From Lachancea dasiensis (taxonomy: Eukaryota; Ascomycota; Saccharomycetes; Saccharomycetales; Saccharomycetaceae), in the NCBI GenBank assembly GCA_900074725.1, contig LT598459.1, positions 1,103,625 through 1,167,624 of the forward strand: a stretch of DNA of 64,000 nucleotides, given 5' to 3'. The translations under genes and the position numbers were made by a program. Position 1 is the first letter of the stretch, and the number at the start of each line of letters is the position of its first letter. The notes under the pieces were generated by a model. That model saw only the letters and a program-made list of their open reading frames with translations. It was not told the origin of the DNA and did no database searches. Below, piece after piece: positions 1 to 10,726 of the stretch.

Positions 1-1311
1 GAAAGTACGGCACGACACTACGTTCAACAATCAGAGCGGGATCTTCTGGACGACGATGAGGAATCTGATATTCCCGATGGTGGTTTACAAGCATACTTGG
101 CGCTACTGGGATCCTTCGTGGGTCTCTTGCCGATCTGGGGGACAATGAATTCTCTGGGTGCCATAGAAGGATATATTTCCCAGCACCAACTGGCGTCCAG
201 TTCGTCGTCTGGTGTGTCGTGGATTTTCTCTCTCTACTTGACTTTGTTCTGCGCCAGTTGCGTCTTCACAGGCGCGTATTTCGATCGAAATGGCGGGTTT
301 CTTCCCCTCTGTGTTGGGTCTGGATTGTTTGTTAGTGGACTGGTGGCCACTGCCAATTGTCAGACTATTTGGCAGTTTGTGCTGGCGTTTTCTGTGCTCA
401 CAGGAGTGGCCACGGGTGTCTTGACGACACCGCTTATCGGCTGTATCGCCACCTGGTTTTCGCGGAAACGAGGGATGGCCGCCAGTGTCGCCGCCATGGG
501 CGGCTCGTTGGGAGGAGTTATTTTCCCGTTGATGCTGAAGAATCTGTACGGCGAGGTTGGATTCCCGTGGGCAATTCGCATTCTGGCCCTGGTATGCCTG
601 GTGCTTTTGGTCTTCGCATGTACGTTTGCTCGGGAAAGGAGCAAACCGGTGGCCAAACCGTTCAACTCTCGCACTGATATGTTCCGTTTTTATGTGACAG
701 GGGCCTTGAACGTAAGGTACTTCTTGGACCGGAAATATCTGTTGACCACTTTAGCCTTCTCTCTCTCCGAGAATTCGATAATGGCTGTCAACACCTACAT
801 TGCGTCGTATGCGATAGCTAGGGGCCACTCTGAAAGTGAGGCGTTCACGATTGTCACAGTTTCCAATGCAGTGCAAATGATCGGTCGCTACATACCGGGT
901 TACATTTCCGACAAGTATTCCGGAAGGTTTAACACTGTTATCGTGATGACGTTCGTGACGGCGGTACTGAATTTGGTGATGCTGCTGCCCTTTGGCGGTG
1001 TTCCTGGAGTGCTATGGGCTTACGTCTTGTTGTTTGGATTTGCTTCTGGGTCTGTCATGGCAATGACCGCGGTGTGCATTGCGCAGATTTCCAGGACAAG
1101 CGATTTTGGGAAACGCTACTCTACGTCCTACGTTCTGTCGGCCTTCATGACTTTGCCCATCATTCCTATATGTGGTACGTTGATTGGTGACCGTTCTGTC
1201 GCCGAGTTCAACAGATTTATTTTGTTTGCGTCGGGACTAACGCTAGCGGGAGCAGCTTGCTACTTGGGCGCGAGGGTGCTCGCCGTAGGTGTGAAGCTCA
1301 AGAAGTTTTAG
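1..1311 (+). CDS. MCH4: MCH4-type monocarboxylate permease homologue, 5' partial
   Basis: Major facilitator superfamily transporter of the fungal MCH (monocarboxylate transporter homologue) group, expected in a membrane as a roughly 12-span carrier; the true substrate is not known from sequence. The reading frame is open from base 1, and the DGGLQAYLALLGSFVG segment before the first span is typical of the family, so the real start lies left of the window. Hydrophobic segments alternate regularly, with a conserved RKRGMAAS loop after span 4. It is followed on the same strand by RPL18 and RPS19. S. cerevisiae has the same order (MCH4, RPL18A, RPS19A), which is why MCH4 is preferred over the paralogues MCH2 and ESBP6. 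Function is inferred from family and gene order only. Confidence 0.85.
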   Translation, partial: ESTARHYVQQSERDLLDDDEESDIPDGGLQAYLALLGSFVGLLPIWGTMNSLGAIEGYISQHQLASSSSSGVSWIFSLYLTLFCASCVFTGAYFDRNGGFLPLCVGSGLFVSGLVATANCQTIWQFVLAFSVLTGVATGVLTTPLIGCIATWFSRKRGMAASVAAMGGSLGGVIFPLMLKNLYGEVGFPWAIRILALVCLVLLVFACTFARERSKPVAKPFNSRTDMFRFYVTGALNVRYFLDRKYLLTTLAFSLSENSIMAVNTYIASYAIARGHSESEAFTIVTVSNAVQMIGRYIPGYISDKYSGRFNTVIVMTFVTAVLNLVMLLPFGGVPGVLWAYVLLFGFASGSVMAMTAVCIAQISRTSDFGKRYSTSYVLSAFMTLPIIPICGTLIGDRSVAEFNRFILFASGLTLAGAACYLGARVLAVGVKLKKF

Positions 1312-2897
<1,586 letters not shown>

Positions 2898-3191
2898 ACT
2901 GCTAGGCTTTGAGCTTGCTACTTCACCTTGTATATCTTCAATCTTCCATACGTTGTCGCGGCTATCTTTGCTGTGTAAGTATATATACTTGTAAAAAGAT
3001 AATTGGGCAATTTAATGTACATTAATAACAGGTTAGGAAGCGAAGGATGTGTTAATTCTCGGCAATGGTTCCACACCTGCGCATCCGTGATTGAAGCGTT
3101 CCATATGTAAAGGCGTTATTTGGTGGAATTCCCAGAGAGGGCGCGATTGATGGTGCTCGATATTGTCGGTGGTGCTCGACATTATCGGGCC

Positions 3192-3244
3192 CAACACACC
3201 GGTAGTGCATAGCACTGGTCAACACACCGGTAGTGCATAGCACT
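3192..3244. repeat. 25-bp perfect direct repeat, two copies
   Basis: The copies at 3192-3216 and 3220-3244 (starting CAACACACCGGTAG, ending GCATAGCACT) are identical and separated by GGT, so the period is 28 bp. It lies directly after the 19-bp GGTGCTCGA pair, suggesting serial local duplication in the RPS19 promoter. Confidence 0.9.
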
Positions 3245-3306
3245 CACTGTCTGGAAACCATATCAATAACCAGCTGGCACATAACATTTACGTGTGACTG
3301 CTTTTT

Positions 3307-3318
3307 AACCCATACACC
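3307..3318 (+). promoter_or_regulatory. Rap1-like site upstream of RPS19
   Basis: AACCCATACACC fits the ACCCATACA core of Rap1 sites, which drive most yeast ribosomal protein genes. It lies about 370 bp before the RPS19 ATG, within the usual range, but is a single match found by eye. Confidence 0.4.
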
Positions 3319-3688
3319 ACCGAAAGTTTTTTTAAGACTGCTTTTTATTTTTCTGTGAAATTTTATAATCGAATTTCTTAATTGACCGACGCAAAAAGAG
3401 GCAAATTATAGGCAGAGAGTAGACTCATGCCATCCCTCTAGGGCCCCTTGGAGTCTCCGCCTAGACTCCAGGAGCTCCCGCCTAGCCATGGTTCCGCTTC
3501 CGCCTAGCCCAGCGTTTCTCCCTCTAACCTCCCAGACAGCTCCACCGAGAGCCTGGGACACACCACCTTCCGTCCTGTCACTTCCGATTCGCTGCCTTTG
3601 CCTCTGGTCAGGTAATAATTGAACAATTTGACAAATTTGTTGATTACAGGTGTTTCGGGCATAGCTACAGAGTTCAATAGGATTAAAG

Positions 3689-4484
3689 ATGCCAGGTGTT
3701 TCCGTTAGGTACGTTAAAAGCGCAGTTTACCGGGGAGAGTACTATCGATAGGGTTAGAGCTGTTGAGCAGGCCAAAGAACGGTTGAATCTTAACTTACAC
3801 ATGTGGGAACACGAATTTTGATCATTGAAGGTTACAATACAGCGTAGGTGTGGGTCTCCAATATAACGTGGATTGTTTTGAAATGGCTGGGGCCCGATTT
3901 GGAGTCCAATAGGGACCCAGTAAGCCGATATGTGGTTCAGGACGCCTTGCGAGTGGTGTAGTGTTCTCGCCCACATCCCGCGCCTATGTTGACAAGCGGA
4001 CCCCAATCGTTTACTTTCCCCTCGATTTTCCCAGTTGATAGGCCTCGTTTTTACTAACTAGTTCCACAGAGACGTTCCAGCCCAAGAGTTCATCACCGCT
4101 TACGCTTCTTTCTTGCAAAGACAAGGTAAGTTGGAAGTTCCAGGTTACGTTGACATTGTCAAGACTTCCGCCGGTAATGAAATGCCTCCACAAGACGCCG
4201 AAGGTTGGTTCTACATGCGTGCCGCCTCCGTTGCCAGACACATCTACATGAGAAAACAAGTTGGTGTCGGTAAGTTGAACAAGCTTTACGGTAACGCCAA
4301 GAGCAGAGGTGTCAGACCTTCCAAGCACGTTGACGCCTCCGGTTCCGTCAACAGAAGAGTTTTGCAAGCTTTGGAAAAGATTGGTATCGTCGAAATCTCT
4401 CCAAAGGGTGGCAGAAGAATCTCTGAAAACGGACAAAGAGATTTGGACCGTATCGCCGCCCAGACCTTGGAAGACGACGAGTAA
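3689..4484 (+). CDS. RPS19: 40S ribosomal protein eS19 (one intron)
   Basis: Ribosomal protein eS19 of the small subunit, needed for 18S rRNA maturation in its family. Exon 1 (3689-3708) encodes only MPGVSV plus two bases; exon 2 (4070-4484) completes the Arg codon and continues DVPAQEFITAYASFL. The spliced product is 144 residues, equal to yeast Rps19, with the conserved GWFYMRAASVARHIYMRK and ISPKGGRRISENGQRDLD blocks. Codon use is of the highly expressed type. It follows RPL18 on the same strand, as in S. cerevisiae. Confidence 0.97.
3709..4069 (+). other. Spliceosomal intron of RPS19
   Basis: Donor GTACGT at 3709-3714, branch point TACTAAC at 4052-4058, acceptor CAG at 4067-4069; 361 nt. 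The branch-to-acceptor distance is short (about 12 nt), as is common in this group of yeasts. Confidence 0.95.
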
Positions 4485-4777
4485 GTCATATAACTGTACT
4501 CAAAACAAACCATATACTCAGAAAATATAATAAACACGTCTGTAGAATTGTACATTTCCCGTTGTTGAAAACTTTATTGGTCAATAGAAAAAGTACTGCT
4601 TTATTTCGAATGCTGCGCAGATATTGTCCGAACCAGCATTAGGGCGTATAGACCCAAAAAGTCCAGTGCACACCATCTCTCAGGATAAAGCTGAGTATTT
4701 CAACGCGACCGCTATCCACGTTCTTCAATGGATCACAATGCATAGCTATTGATGTGAGTATAGCTGCAAAAAATAAA

Positions 4778-4851
4778 TGGTCTCTAGCGGGATCGAACCG
4801 CTGATCCCCGCGTTATTAGCACGGTGCCTTAACCAACTGGGCCAAGAGACC
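4778..4851 (-). tRNA. tRNA-Ile (anticodon AAU)
   Basis: Read on the minus strand this folds as a 74-nt tRNA without intron. Acceptor GGTCTCT pairs with AGAGACC and the discriminator is A. The D arm is GGCCCAGTTGGTTAAGG, the anticodon loop CTAATAA carries AAT, and the T loop is GTTCGATCC. It is followed on its own strand by a T6 run (A6 at 4768-4773), the Pol III terminator. It sits between RPS19 and the V-ATPase f gene, at the join between two blocks that lie on different chromosomes in S. cerevisiae. Confidence 0.97.
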
Positions 4852-5019
4852 TATCTTGTTGCATGGGAATCAGACTAAGGATAATAGATACCCAGCACTT
4901 CGTCACCAGCCTTCATTTTGGTAGAGCACGATATGAACTTTAATTGGGTCAGTAGATAGAAGTACTGCTCTGTTATAGATGGTTAGTAACTGTATAAGTC
5001 CAAACTACTTTACCAAAAA

Positions 5020-5629
5020 ATGAAGCCAGTGGTAGCCGTATGTTTGACCTTTCCTTTTTAACCTGAGTAACAAAGCTAATCAGGCTGCTTGCTGGAACGA
5101 ATCTAGGCATGCACGCCGTTGTTAATGTCCCCTTTCTCTGCAGCTAACCGGTGAACATTCTATTAACAAATTACTAACCCCTTTTCAACAGTCTGGTAAG
5201 GCTTGGTTCTGTACAGTAGTGTCTGCATTTGGGATCGTCATCCTGTCGGTTATTGCCCATTTGTTCAACGTTGGCCACGAATCATTCGTTGGGTCTATAA
5301 ACGATCCAGAGGACGGAAAAGCGTATGTGGCATATATGGTCAAAATAGGGGGTTGAAGGGCTCACGGAATACTTGTTCTTGCGGTGCTTATGCTGTAGGA
5401 ACCATGGCAAAATCAAATTGGTACTTTCCTCGTGTGGTTATCGGCTAACTGACCTTTGCAAGTTCTCCCGCGATATCTCGAACCCTACTCTGAAGTCTTA
5501 CTTACTAACCGAAATAATAGTGTGGCCAAAACAGTGTCAATCGCCGTTTTGGTTTATGTTGCGTTCTTCGTGTTCTGCGGTTCCCAAATTTGGCTGGCCA
5601 AGAAAAGCTCTTCTATCGAGCTGCGTTGA
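5020..5629 (+). CDS. YPR170W-B: V-ATPase V0 subunit f (RNAseK-like), two introns
   Basis: Small membrane subunit of the vacuolar proton pump V0 sector, the yeast counterpart of metazoan RNASEK. Three exons: 5020-5037 (MKPVVA), 5192-5322 and 5521-5629. Together they encode 85 residues, the length of the S. cerevisiae protein. Visible landmarks are the first membrane span after SGKAW, the conserved loop HESFVGSINDPEDGKAVA, the second span, and the C-terminus SSSIELR. The exon 2/3 join completes an Ala codon (GC plus T). No single-frame ORF finder would recover this gene. BSP1 follows as in S. cerevisiae (YPR171W). The assignment rests on family resemblance across all three exons and on synteny. 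Confidence 0.93.
5038..5191 (+). other. Intron 1 of the V-ATPase f gene
   Basis: Donor GTATGT at 5038-5043, branch point TACTAAC at 5172-5178, acceptor CAACAG ending at 5191; 154 nt, phase 0 after an 18-nt first exon. Confidence 0.92.
5323..5520 (+). other. Intron 2 of the V-ATPase f gene
   Basis: Donor GTATGT at 5323-5328, branch point TACTAAC at 5503-5509, acceptor TAG at 5518-5520; 198 nt. The acceptor is TAG rather than the CAG used by the other introns here. Confidence 0.92.
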
Positions 5630-5858
5630 GACATGAAATCAAGGTGCAGTGAAACAAACGCAAATTGCCATTATTTACATTGAATAGAAAATCTATAGTC
5701 AATTACATCAGGTTCAGCCATCTGTGGTAGGCGAGCAGTTTCTTGTGTCTCTCACTTAAGAAGAGATCTACAGGAGAACAAATGAATTTCCAAATTAACT
5801 TCTGTATATAATCACACTCTCGACAGTGAGTGCCAGAAAGGTGCTAAGAAGCTTGTCA

Positions 5859-7793
5859 ATGGAGTCTCCCCGACTACCTCAGCGCGACCAGGACCTAGCC
5901 AGCTATCTTGCTCGGGTCGAGGAACTGGATTATGAAAGAAACAAGCGTAGACAAAGTATCAACGGCATGAGAAATGTCACATCCAAGTACCGACCCGAAG
6001 ATGCAGAGGCAGCCCACCGGCTCCTGAGCGGACAATATGTACCATCTACAGAGAAATATATTGGCGCTAGCGAACGGGCTTCTGAAATGGCCTACAAATC
6101 AGCCTACAACTACGAGAGGACGTTTTCCCCCAAGAGACGTGGACATGATTCTACTTCACCAATACGACGGGATTTACCTGGATCAGGGCTTGACACAAAT
6201 TCAGTTGTGAAATATTCAGACCCTGCTTCTGATCACCGAGAATCTTCCAAACAGTACACCATCTCTGAAGAGGACTACTTGCTTTTGGTGAAGCTGAAGC
6301 AAGGACTGATAGAGGCGACGCCTGGTGAATCAGCAACCCGTTCGATACCCTCTCGAGGACAGCCACGATCCATCAGATCTCATCAAAGTGAGCCCGTTGA
6401 TGATATTGACTCACCACCACCGCCACTACCCGCAAGGCAAAACTCAGAGTTAAAGTCAACCTCGAAGCATGCTCCAACAAAACCCCCAAGACCTGAGAAA
6501 ATGAAAGTATCCCACTCACAGAAGGAGGGCACTGATATGCTTCCCACTTTGAAAGGGGGACCGGAACAGAGCGCTGATTTGTTGATGGCAGATGGTCGGC
6601 GGACTGCAGACTACGTAGGGCAAGACCAAAACAACAGGAGTTCTCGAGCTTCTGAACGCAATAATAACAACAAGCTACTCCCTATTCATAAGGGTGACAA
6701 ACCAATATCCTACATGGCTTCACTACAAAATAATGCTGCAACGGAAACGACTAAGCCAAAATCATCACTACCCGTTCCGCCGCCCAAACTCACACGGCCT
6801 CCACAGACCTTCATGAGTTCTGCTCTCAAAAAGGAAAGCTCTGTGTCATCGCCAAATGTAAAGTCACCGATTATCCCATCACAGCGTAAAACGCTGCCCG
6901 AGAAGTCCCAAGCGAAGCCTGAATTTGACAATTTTAAAGGTAAGCTTAAACATGTTGACATGGGGCAAGGTGGTAATGGCATTGATTTCAACGCATCATC
7001 GGGTAAAATGGTCGGTGAGTTAAGAGTTCCGAAACTCCGAAAAGCCCTTCCAAGTGAGGTAAAAGGTGTCAAGCAGGGCACGGAGCACCTTGACATCCCA
7101 CAGCTTAGAAAGGCCCTGCCTGAAAAGAATATTTTGTCATCAGAACATCAACAAAGAGTTGGAAAGGGTGGTTCAACCCTTCACGAGGCCCTTCCTGAAC
7201 AAAACCTAGCTTCAAAAGGTAAGGAAAATCTCAAACCTACCTTGCCTGCTCCACAACGAAAAGCTACTATACCTGAAGCGGTAGGCAAACGAGAGAAACT
7301 AAGTAAGGCACCTCCGAAGCCGGAGCGCAAGGTTTCTATGCCCGAAGCATTCTCGAAAAGAGCAAGTTTGGTCAAGGCACCTCCTAAGCCATCTAGAAAA
7401 GTTTCAATGCCGGAAGCTATGAAACGCCTGGAGGCAATGAAGTTAAAGGACAAGAGTGGAAATAAGTCATTTGAGGAGGACCGAACAGTGCCTCCAAGGA
7501 TTGGGAAAGAGGCGCAACTTGACGCAGGGGAAGATCTTGAAGCCATGCTCATGGCGAAAAAGCTAGTTCACCGTGGGAAGAGCAAGACCTTTCCAAACCC
7601 ATCACTTGATGATAGAAAACCAATCCCGATCCCCTTTATGGACCAGACAAACAACGCTCAAATTGCGAAGCTGCTAAAACCAGCTTCAACAAGTGGCAGT
7701 ATCGAAAACAATAATCAACAGAGTGACACGCTAGTACATCTCACTAAAAGCCGGGCAAGGGGACCTAAACGTAAGCCTCCAAAACAGCTGTGA
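5859..7793 (+). CDS. BSP1: Bsp1-like actin patch adaptor protein
   Basis: Homologue of yeast Bsp1, a cortical actin patch and bud-neck adaptor that links synaptojanin-type phosphatases to actin. 644 residues from the ATG at 5859; the frame is open 33 bases further but without an ATG, and the N-terminus MESPRLPQRDQDLASYLARV aligns with the family from here. Landmarks are AYKSAYNYERTFSPKR near residue 85, ISEEDYLLLVKLK near 140, many proline-rich SH3-ligand-like stretches (SPPPPLPARQN), repeated APPKPxRKVSMPEA modules, and a basic end RARGPKRKPPKQL. It is mostly low complexity and probably disordered. It lies next to the V-ATPase f gene as in S. cerevisiae. Confidence 0.9.
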   Translation: MESPRLPQRDQDLASYLARVEELDYERNKRRQSINGMRNVTSKYRPEDAEAAHRLLSGQYVPSTEKYIGASERASEMAYKSAYNYERTFSPKRRGHDSTSPIRRDLPGSGLDTNSVVKYSDPASDHRESSKQYTISEEDYLLLVKLKQGLIEATPGESATRSIPSRGQPRSIRSHQSEPVDDIDSPPPPLPARQNSELKSTSKHAPTKPPRPEKMKVSHSQKEGTDMLPTLKGGPEQSADLLMADGRRTADYVGQDQNNRSSRASERNNNNKLLPIHKGDKPISYMASLQNNAATETTKPKSSLPVPPPKLTRPPQTFMSSALKKESSVSSPNVKSPIIPSQRKTLPEKSQAKPEFDNFKGKLKHVDMGQGGNGIDFNASSGKMVGELRVPKLRKALPSEVKGVKQGTEHLDIPQLRKALPEKNILSSEHQQRVGKGGSTLHEALPEQNLASKGKENLKPTLPAPQRKATIPEAVGKREKLSKAPPKPERKVSMPEAFSKRASLVKAPPKPSRKVSMPEAMKRLEAMKLKDKSGNKSFEEDRTVPPRIGKEAQLDAGEDLEAMLMAKKLVHRGKSKTFPNPSLDDRKPIPIPFMDQTNNAQIAKLLKPASTSGSIENNNQQSDTLVHLTKSRARGPKRKPPKQL

Positions 7794-7866
7794 GCACCAA
7801 TCTGTATCATACTTGATAGATTATATTATAAGTTACTTTTGAAATGCTGGCATAAACTAATTAGGA

Positions 7867-9390
7867 TTACAACATGTACGTGAAACCGGGAGCCCGATCT
7901 CCTCTTAGAATCTGTTCGCGTCGCGGCAGTTCCTCGAATTTTGTGACGTAATCAGGCTTGGATTTTTTAGTGTTCAACCGCTTCAAGTAGATCACAATGA
8001 AGAGTTGGCATGCAATTGAAAGGGCAACAAATCCCAGGGAAGTTCCAAGACCACGATGGTAAGTTGGTGCGTCTGTTGGTAAGAACAAAAATGTTGCAAT
8101 AATACCGCCGATATTGCCGAAACCAATTTGGAAACCGGTTCCAAATGATTTTCTTAAGTGACCGCCAAGATTCAAGGATGTAGAACAGATTAGCGCAGGC
8201 ATCGCACTATACAGCCCCATCGCCGACACAAAGCAGCCACCGTACTTGACATGCGGATCGTCGGAGCCTAGAATCATCGCAAGTCCTGTAATGGCAATGA
8301 GACTCGAAGATAAAATGAAGCACCAACGGTTTTGTACGTAGTCTGAAACGAAGGCCGCAATATTAATGTATCCAAAGGCCACCAGCCATGGGTACACAGA
8401 GTGCTGCTGAGCACTGACGGCCGTGTAACCGAGCAGCTTTATGATGGTAGTTGCAAAGTAAGCGTAACCATAACTTGGCACCACTAATCCCATGTAAGCC
8501 AAGGCATTGGCGTAAAAAATTGGATCTCTGAGAAGTGGTAGGTAATCGCGCCACGTAAAATGAACATCGAATCCAGATTCGACCTTGGAGTATAGTTGTA
8601 GTTTTTCCTTTAGGTAAATTCTCTCGTTGTCTTTGAGAAATCTAGCCGTTTCTGGGAAGTCTGGAGTGATGAAGAACAACAAAAATGCAATGACGACAGT
8701 TGCTGCACCTTCGATGATGAAAATCCATCTCCAGTTGGCCAGATATTTGTTCCCAATGCCGTTGTAAATTTGATATGCGATGGAGCCACCTGCAGCTCCA
8801 GCAAGAGTGGTGGAGCTGAAAAAGAAGGAGAAGCGCCTTTGTGCCTGACGCGGTGTGTAGTATGAGGATAGAATGTAGAAGATGAGCCCAAAAGTGGCGG
8901 CCTCGGCGATACCCAAGAAAATGCGCGCGGTCACCAGTCCGCCGAAACTCTTCACGAACCCGCAGCCGATTGTGGCACATCCAAACACGAAAATACTGAT
9001 GGAAAAGCACCAGTGTGGCCGGAAAAGCTTCGCCAGGTAATTAGCCAGCAGCTCAAAGACGACATACGGTACGAAAAACACTGTGAGGGCAATGTTGAAC
9101 TGGTTTCCCTGGAGCCCTAGGTCATCCTCCATACCATACAACTTGGCGTTGGAGATGTTGATGCGATCCAGAAACGCAGCAAAATACAACAAAATCAACG
9201 CCGGCACCACGCATAAATCGATTTTCCATTGTAGACGTTTCTCCCGTATGCCGTATTTTTCCGCAAGGTTTTTTTGCTGAGTTTCGATACTGTGGAGGTC
9301 CTTGGCTGAGCTACTCAAAGTGGAGCGCTCTAGATCATCCGCCTCCTCTTTCATGGCCGTTCTAGTGCTATCGAGCTTGATGTCTGACAT
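7867..9390 (-). CDS. TNA1/DAL5-family anion:cation symporter
   Basis: Major facilitator permease of the fungal anion:cation symporter group, which contains the nicotinate carrier Tna1, allantoate carrier Dal5 and YIL166C. 507 residues with about 12 hydrophobic spans. Landmarks are FLDRINISNAKLYGM after the first span, GLVTARIFLGIAEAATFG in spans 4-5, and the WRWIFIIEGAATV segment before the middle loop. Long polar N-terminus, no signal peptide. Start ATG at 9390. The gene sits between BSP1 and PDP3 and has no counterpart there in S. cerevisiae, so it looks like a lineage-specific insertion. The substrate cannot be assigned; a vitamin or small organic anion is the family expectation. Confidence 0.85.
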   Translation of the reverse strand: MSDIKLDSTRTAMKEEADDLERSTLSSSAKDLHSIETQQKNLAEKYGIREKRLQWKIDLCVVPALILLYFAAFLDRINISNAKLYGMEDDLGLQGNQFNIALTVFFVPYVVFELLANYLAKLFRPHWCFSISIFVFGCATIGCGFVKSFGGLVTARIFLGIAEAATFGLIFYILSSYYTPRQAQRRFSFFFSSTTLAGAAGGSIAYQIYNGIGNKYLANWRWIFIIEGAATVVIAFLLFFITPDFPETARFLKDNERIYLKEKLQLYSKVESGFDVHFTWRDYLPLLRDPIFYANALAYMGLVVPSYGYAYFATTIIKLLGYTAVSAQQHSVYPWLVAFGYINIAAFVSDYVQNRWCFILSSSLIAITGLAMILGSDDPHVKYGGCFVSAMGLYSAMPALICSTSLNLGGHLRKSFGTGFQIGFGNIGGIIATFLFLPTDAPTYHRGLGTSLGFVALSIACQLFIVIYLKRLNTKKSKPDYVTKFEELPRREQILRGDRAPGFTYML

Positions 9391-10726
9391 CTTGATAGTT
9401 CCAGAAGAATAGCGATGGAATTCTTTCCCGTTTGGTTATTGAAAATGCCCGTTCTCGAGGGTAGACCCCAGTGGATCGCCGCCTTTTAATACAACTTTCG
9501 TGAGTTCAGTCATTTTGCTGACACCTCTCTACACCGGGATGACTGGTGCGGTCTCACCCACTTTGATGACTCTACAAGCTTTTATCGTGCCGGTTAACAC
9601 TGACAACCATGCAAGACTTGATAGCCAGAAATTCCAAAAAGAGGACCGTCCCGGCCTTCTGCGAGAGCTTGTAGCACCGTCACACAATGAAGTTGGACCA
9701 TTGCCGCAGAAGACTGAAAATTAGCATCGATAAGGTGTTGTGCGCCCGAGCGGTCCCGGCGTAACGTGACGATAGCGTCTTATCAAAGGTTATCAAAAAC
9801 GCCGGTCTCGGCCTCGCTAGAGAGGCAGTTGGTAAGGTCGAGCGGACCCTGGCAAAGGCCGGCAGCGGCACAGAAGCACTCTACTCGGCTTCAGCCAGGT
9901 GGACTCTAATTCGTCCCTGCCAGTTCTGTCAGGCACATATTCGGCCTTAGCAAATTGTGTCCGGCCTCTGACCAAGAAAGTCAGCTGGTGACAAGTCCAA
10001 GGGCCTGGCCTGGAGGGTTGACATTCGACTAACAGCTTTAGGCAAACGTGTAGTTCTTGGCTTTTATCGGGTGCCATTTACTGCCCGACGACACGAAATT
10101 ATGTTATAGTAACAATAACACTTATCATAGTAATAAGAGCTGCAGTAATAACAGTAAAATAGGACACGATAAGACTCTGACGCCAACCAACAGCACATGG
10201 CAAAGGCGTAACATCCAGGTGAGCCTTAGACCATCAATGATGTTGGTCGCAGACGATCGCCATGAGCTTCAATTTTGCACAAAGCTACACGGTAGTGTTC
10301 TTTTCCCGTCTCCAGGTTTTGATTCACTCTGTGCAAGCTGTTTGAGTAAATGGAAAGCCTTTACGGTGGCCGCGCCCGTCCCACCTTTTTCAATGTTTTG
10401 GGAGTGCAATTGCATTTCTTCCAGGAAGCTCTGAGTTGGCGTTTTTGTCCTAATCTTGATACTACAAGCAATGTGAACAAGAGAGATCAAAGTCCAGAGT
10501 ACGTCGTCCATACATTACGCCAGCGATAGTGTGATCCTCGTTTCCCGCTGATAGTGGACATGGTTTCGCTAGTTGCTTGGTGCTCGCGATGAGCATGCCC
10601 GTATATCATTATATGTGGGCGGTCAAATAACATCTCTATTGGCCTAATCACACATTCCACATGTACAACACACCAGACGTTACGAGCTTCAATCACAACC
10701 ACAGGCGGGCGCTCACGGACCGGCAT
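9391..10726. other. Long intergenic between permease and PDP3
   Basis: Divergent upstream region of 1.3 kb. It contains a short run of repeated AATAAC/AGTAAT words around 10106-10155. Small open frames exist, including an 80-codon ATG frame on the minus strand (10269-10511), but none resembles a known protein. I see no tRNA and no clear upstream sites. Confidence 0.5.

Larger units (their letters stand above)
2898..3688. other. Intergenic: RPL18 3' end and RPS19 promoter, with short repeats
   Basis: No gene. It holds two adjacent 19-bp imperfect repeats (3152-3170, 3171-3189, core GGTGCTCGA), a perfect 25-bp repeat separated by 3 bp (3192-3216 and 3220-3244), a Rap1-like site (about 3307) and a C-rich segment with phased CCGCCTAG words (3449-3507). 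Short reverse-strand open frames here arise from the repeats. Confidence 0.6.

Noticed and set aside
4485-4777. Possible solo LTR next to the tRNA
   Set aside because: tRNA flanks often hold Ty LTRs, but I see no terminal TG...CA pair with target duplication or LTR-like sequence.
10269-10511. 80-codon ATG frame on the minus strand upstream of PDP3
   Set aside because: Hydrophobic start but no recognised similarity, unusual position in a long promoter region, length within chance. Conservation in relatives would be needed to call it.
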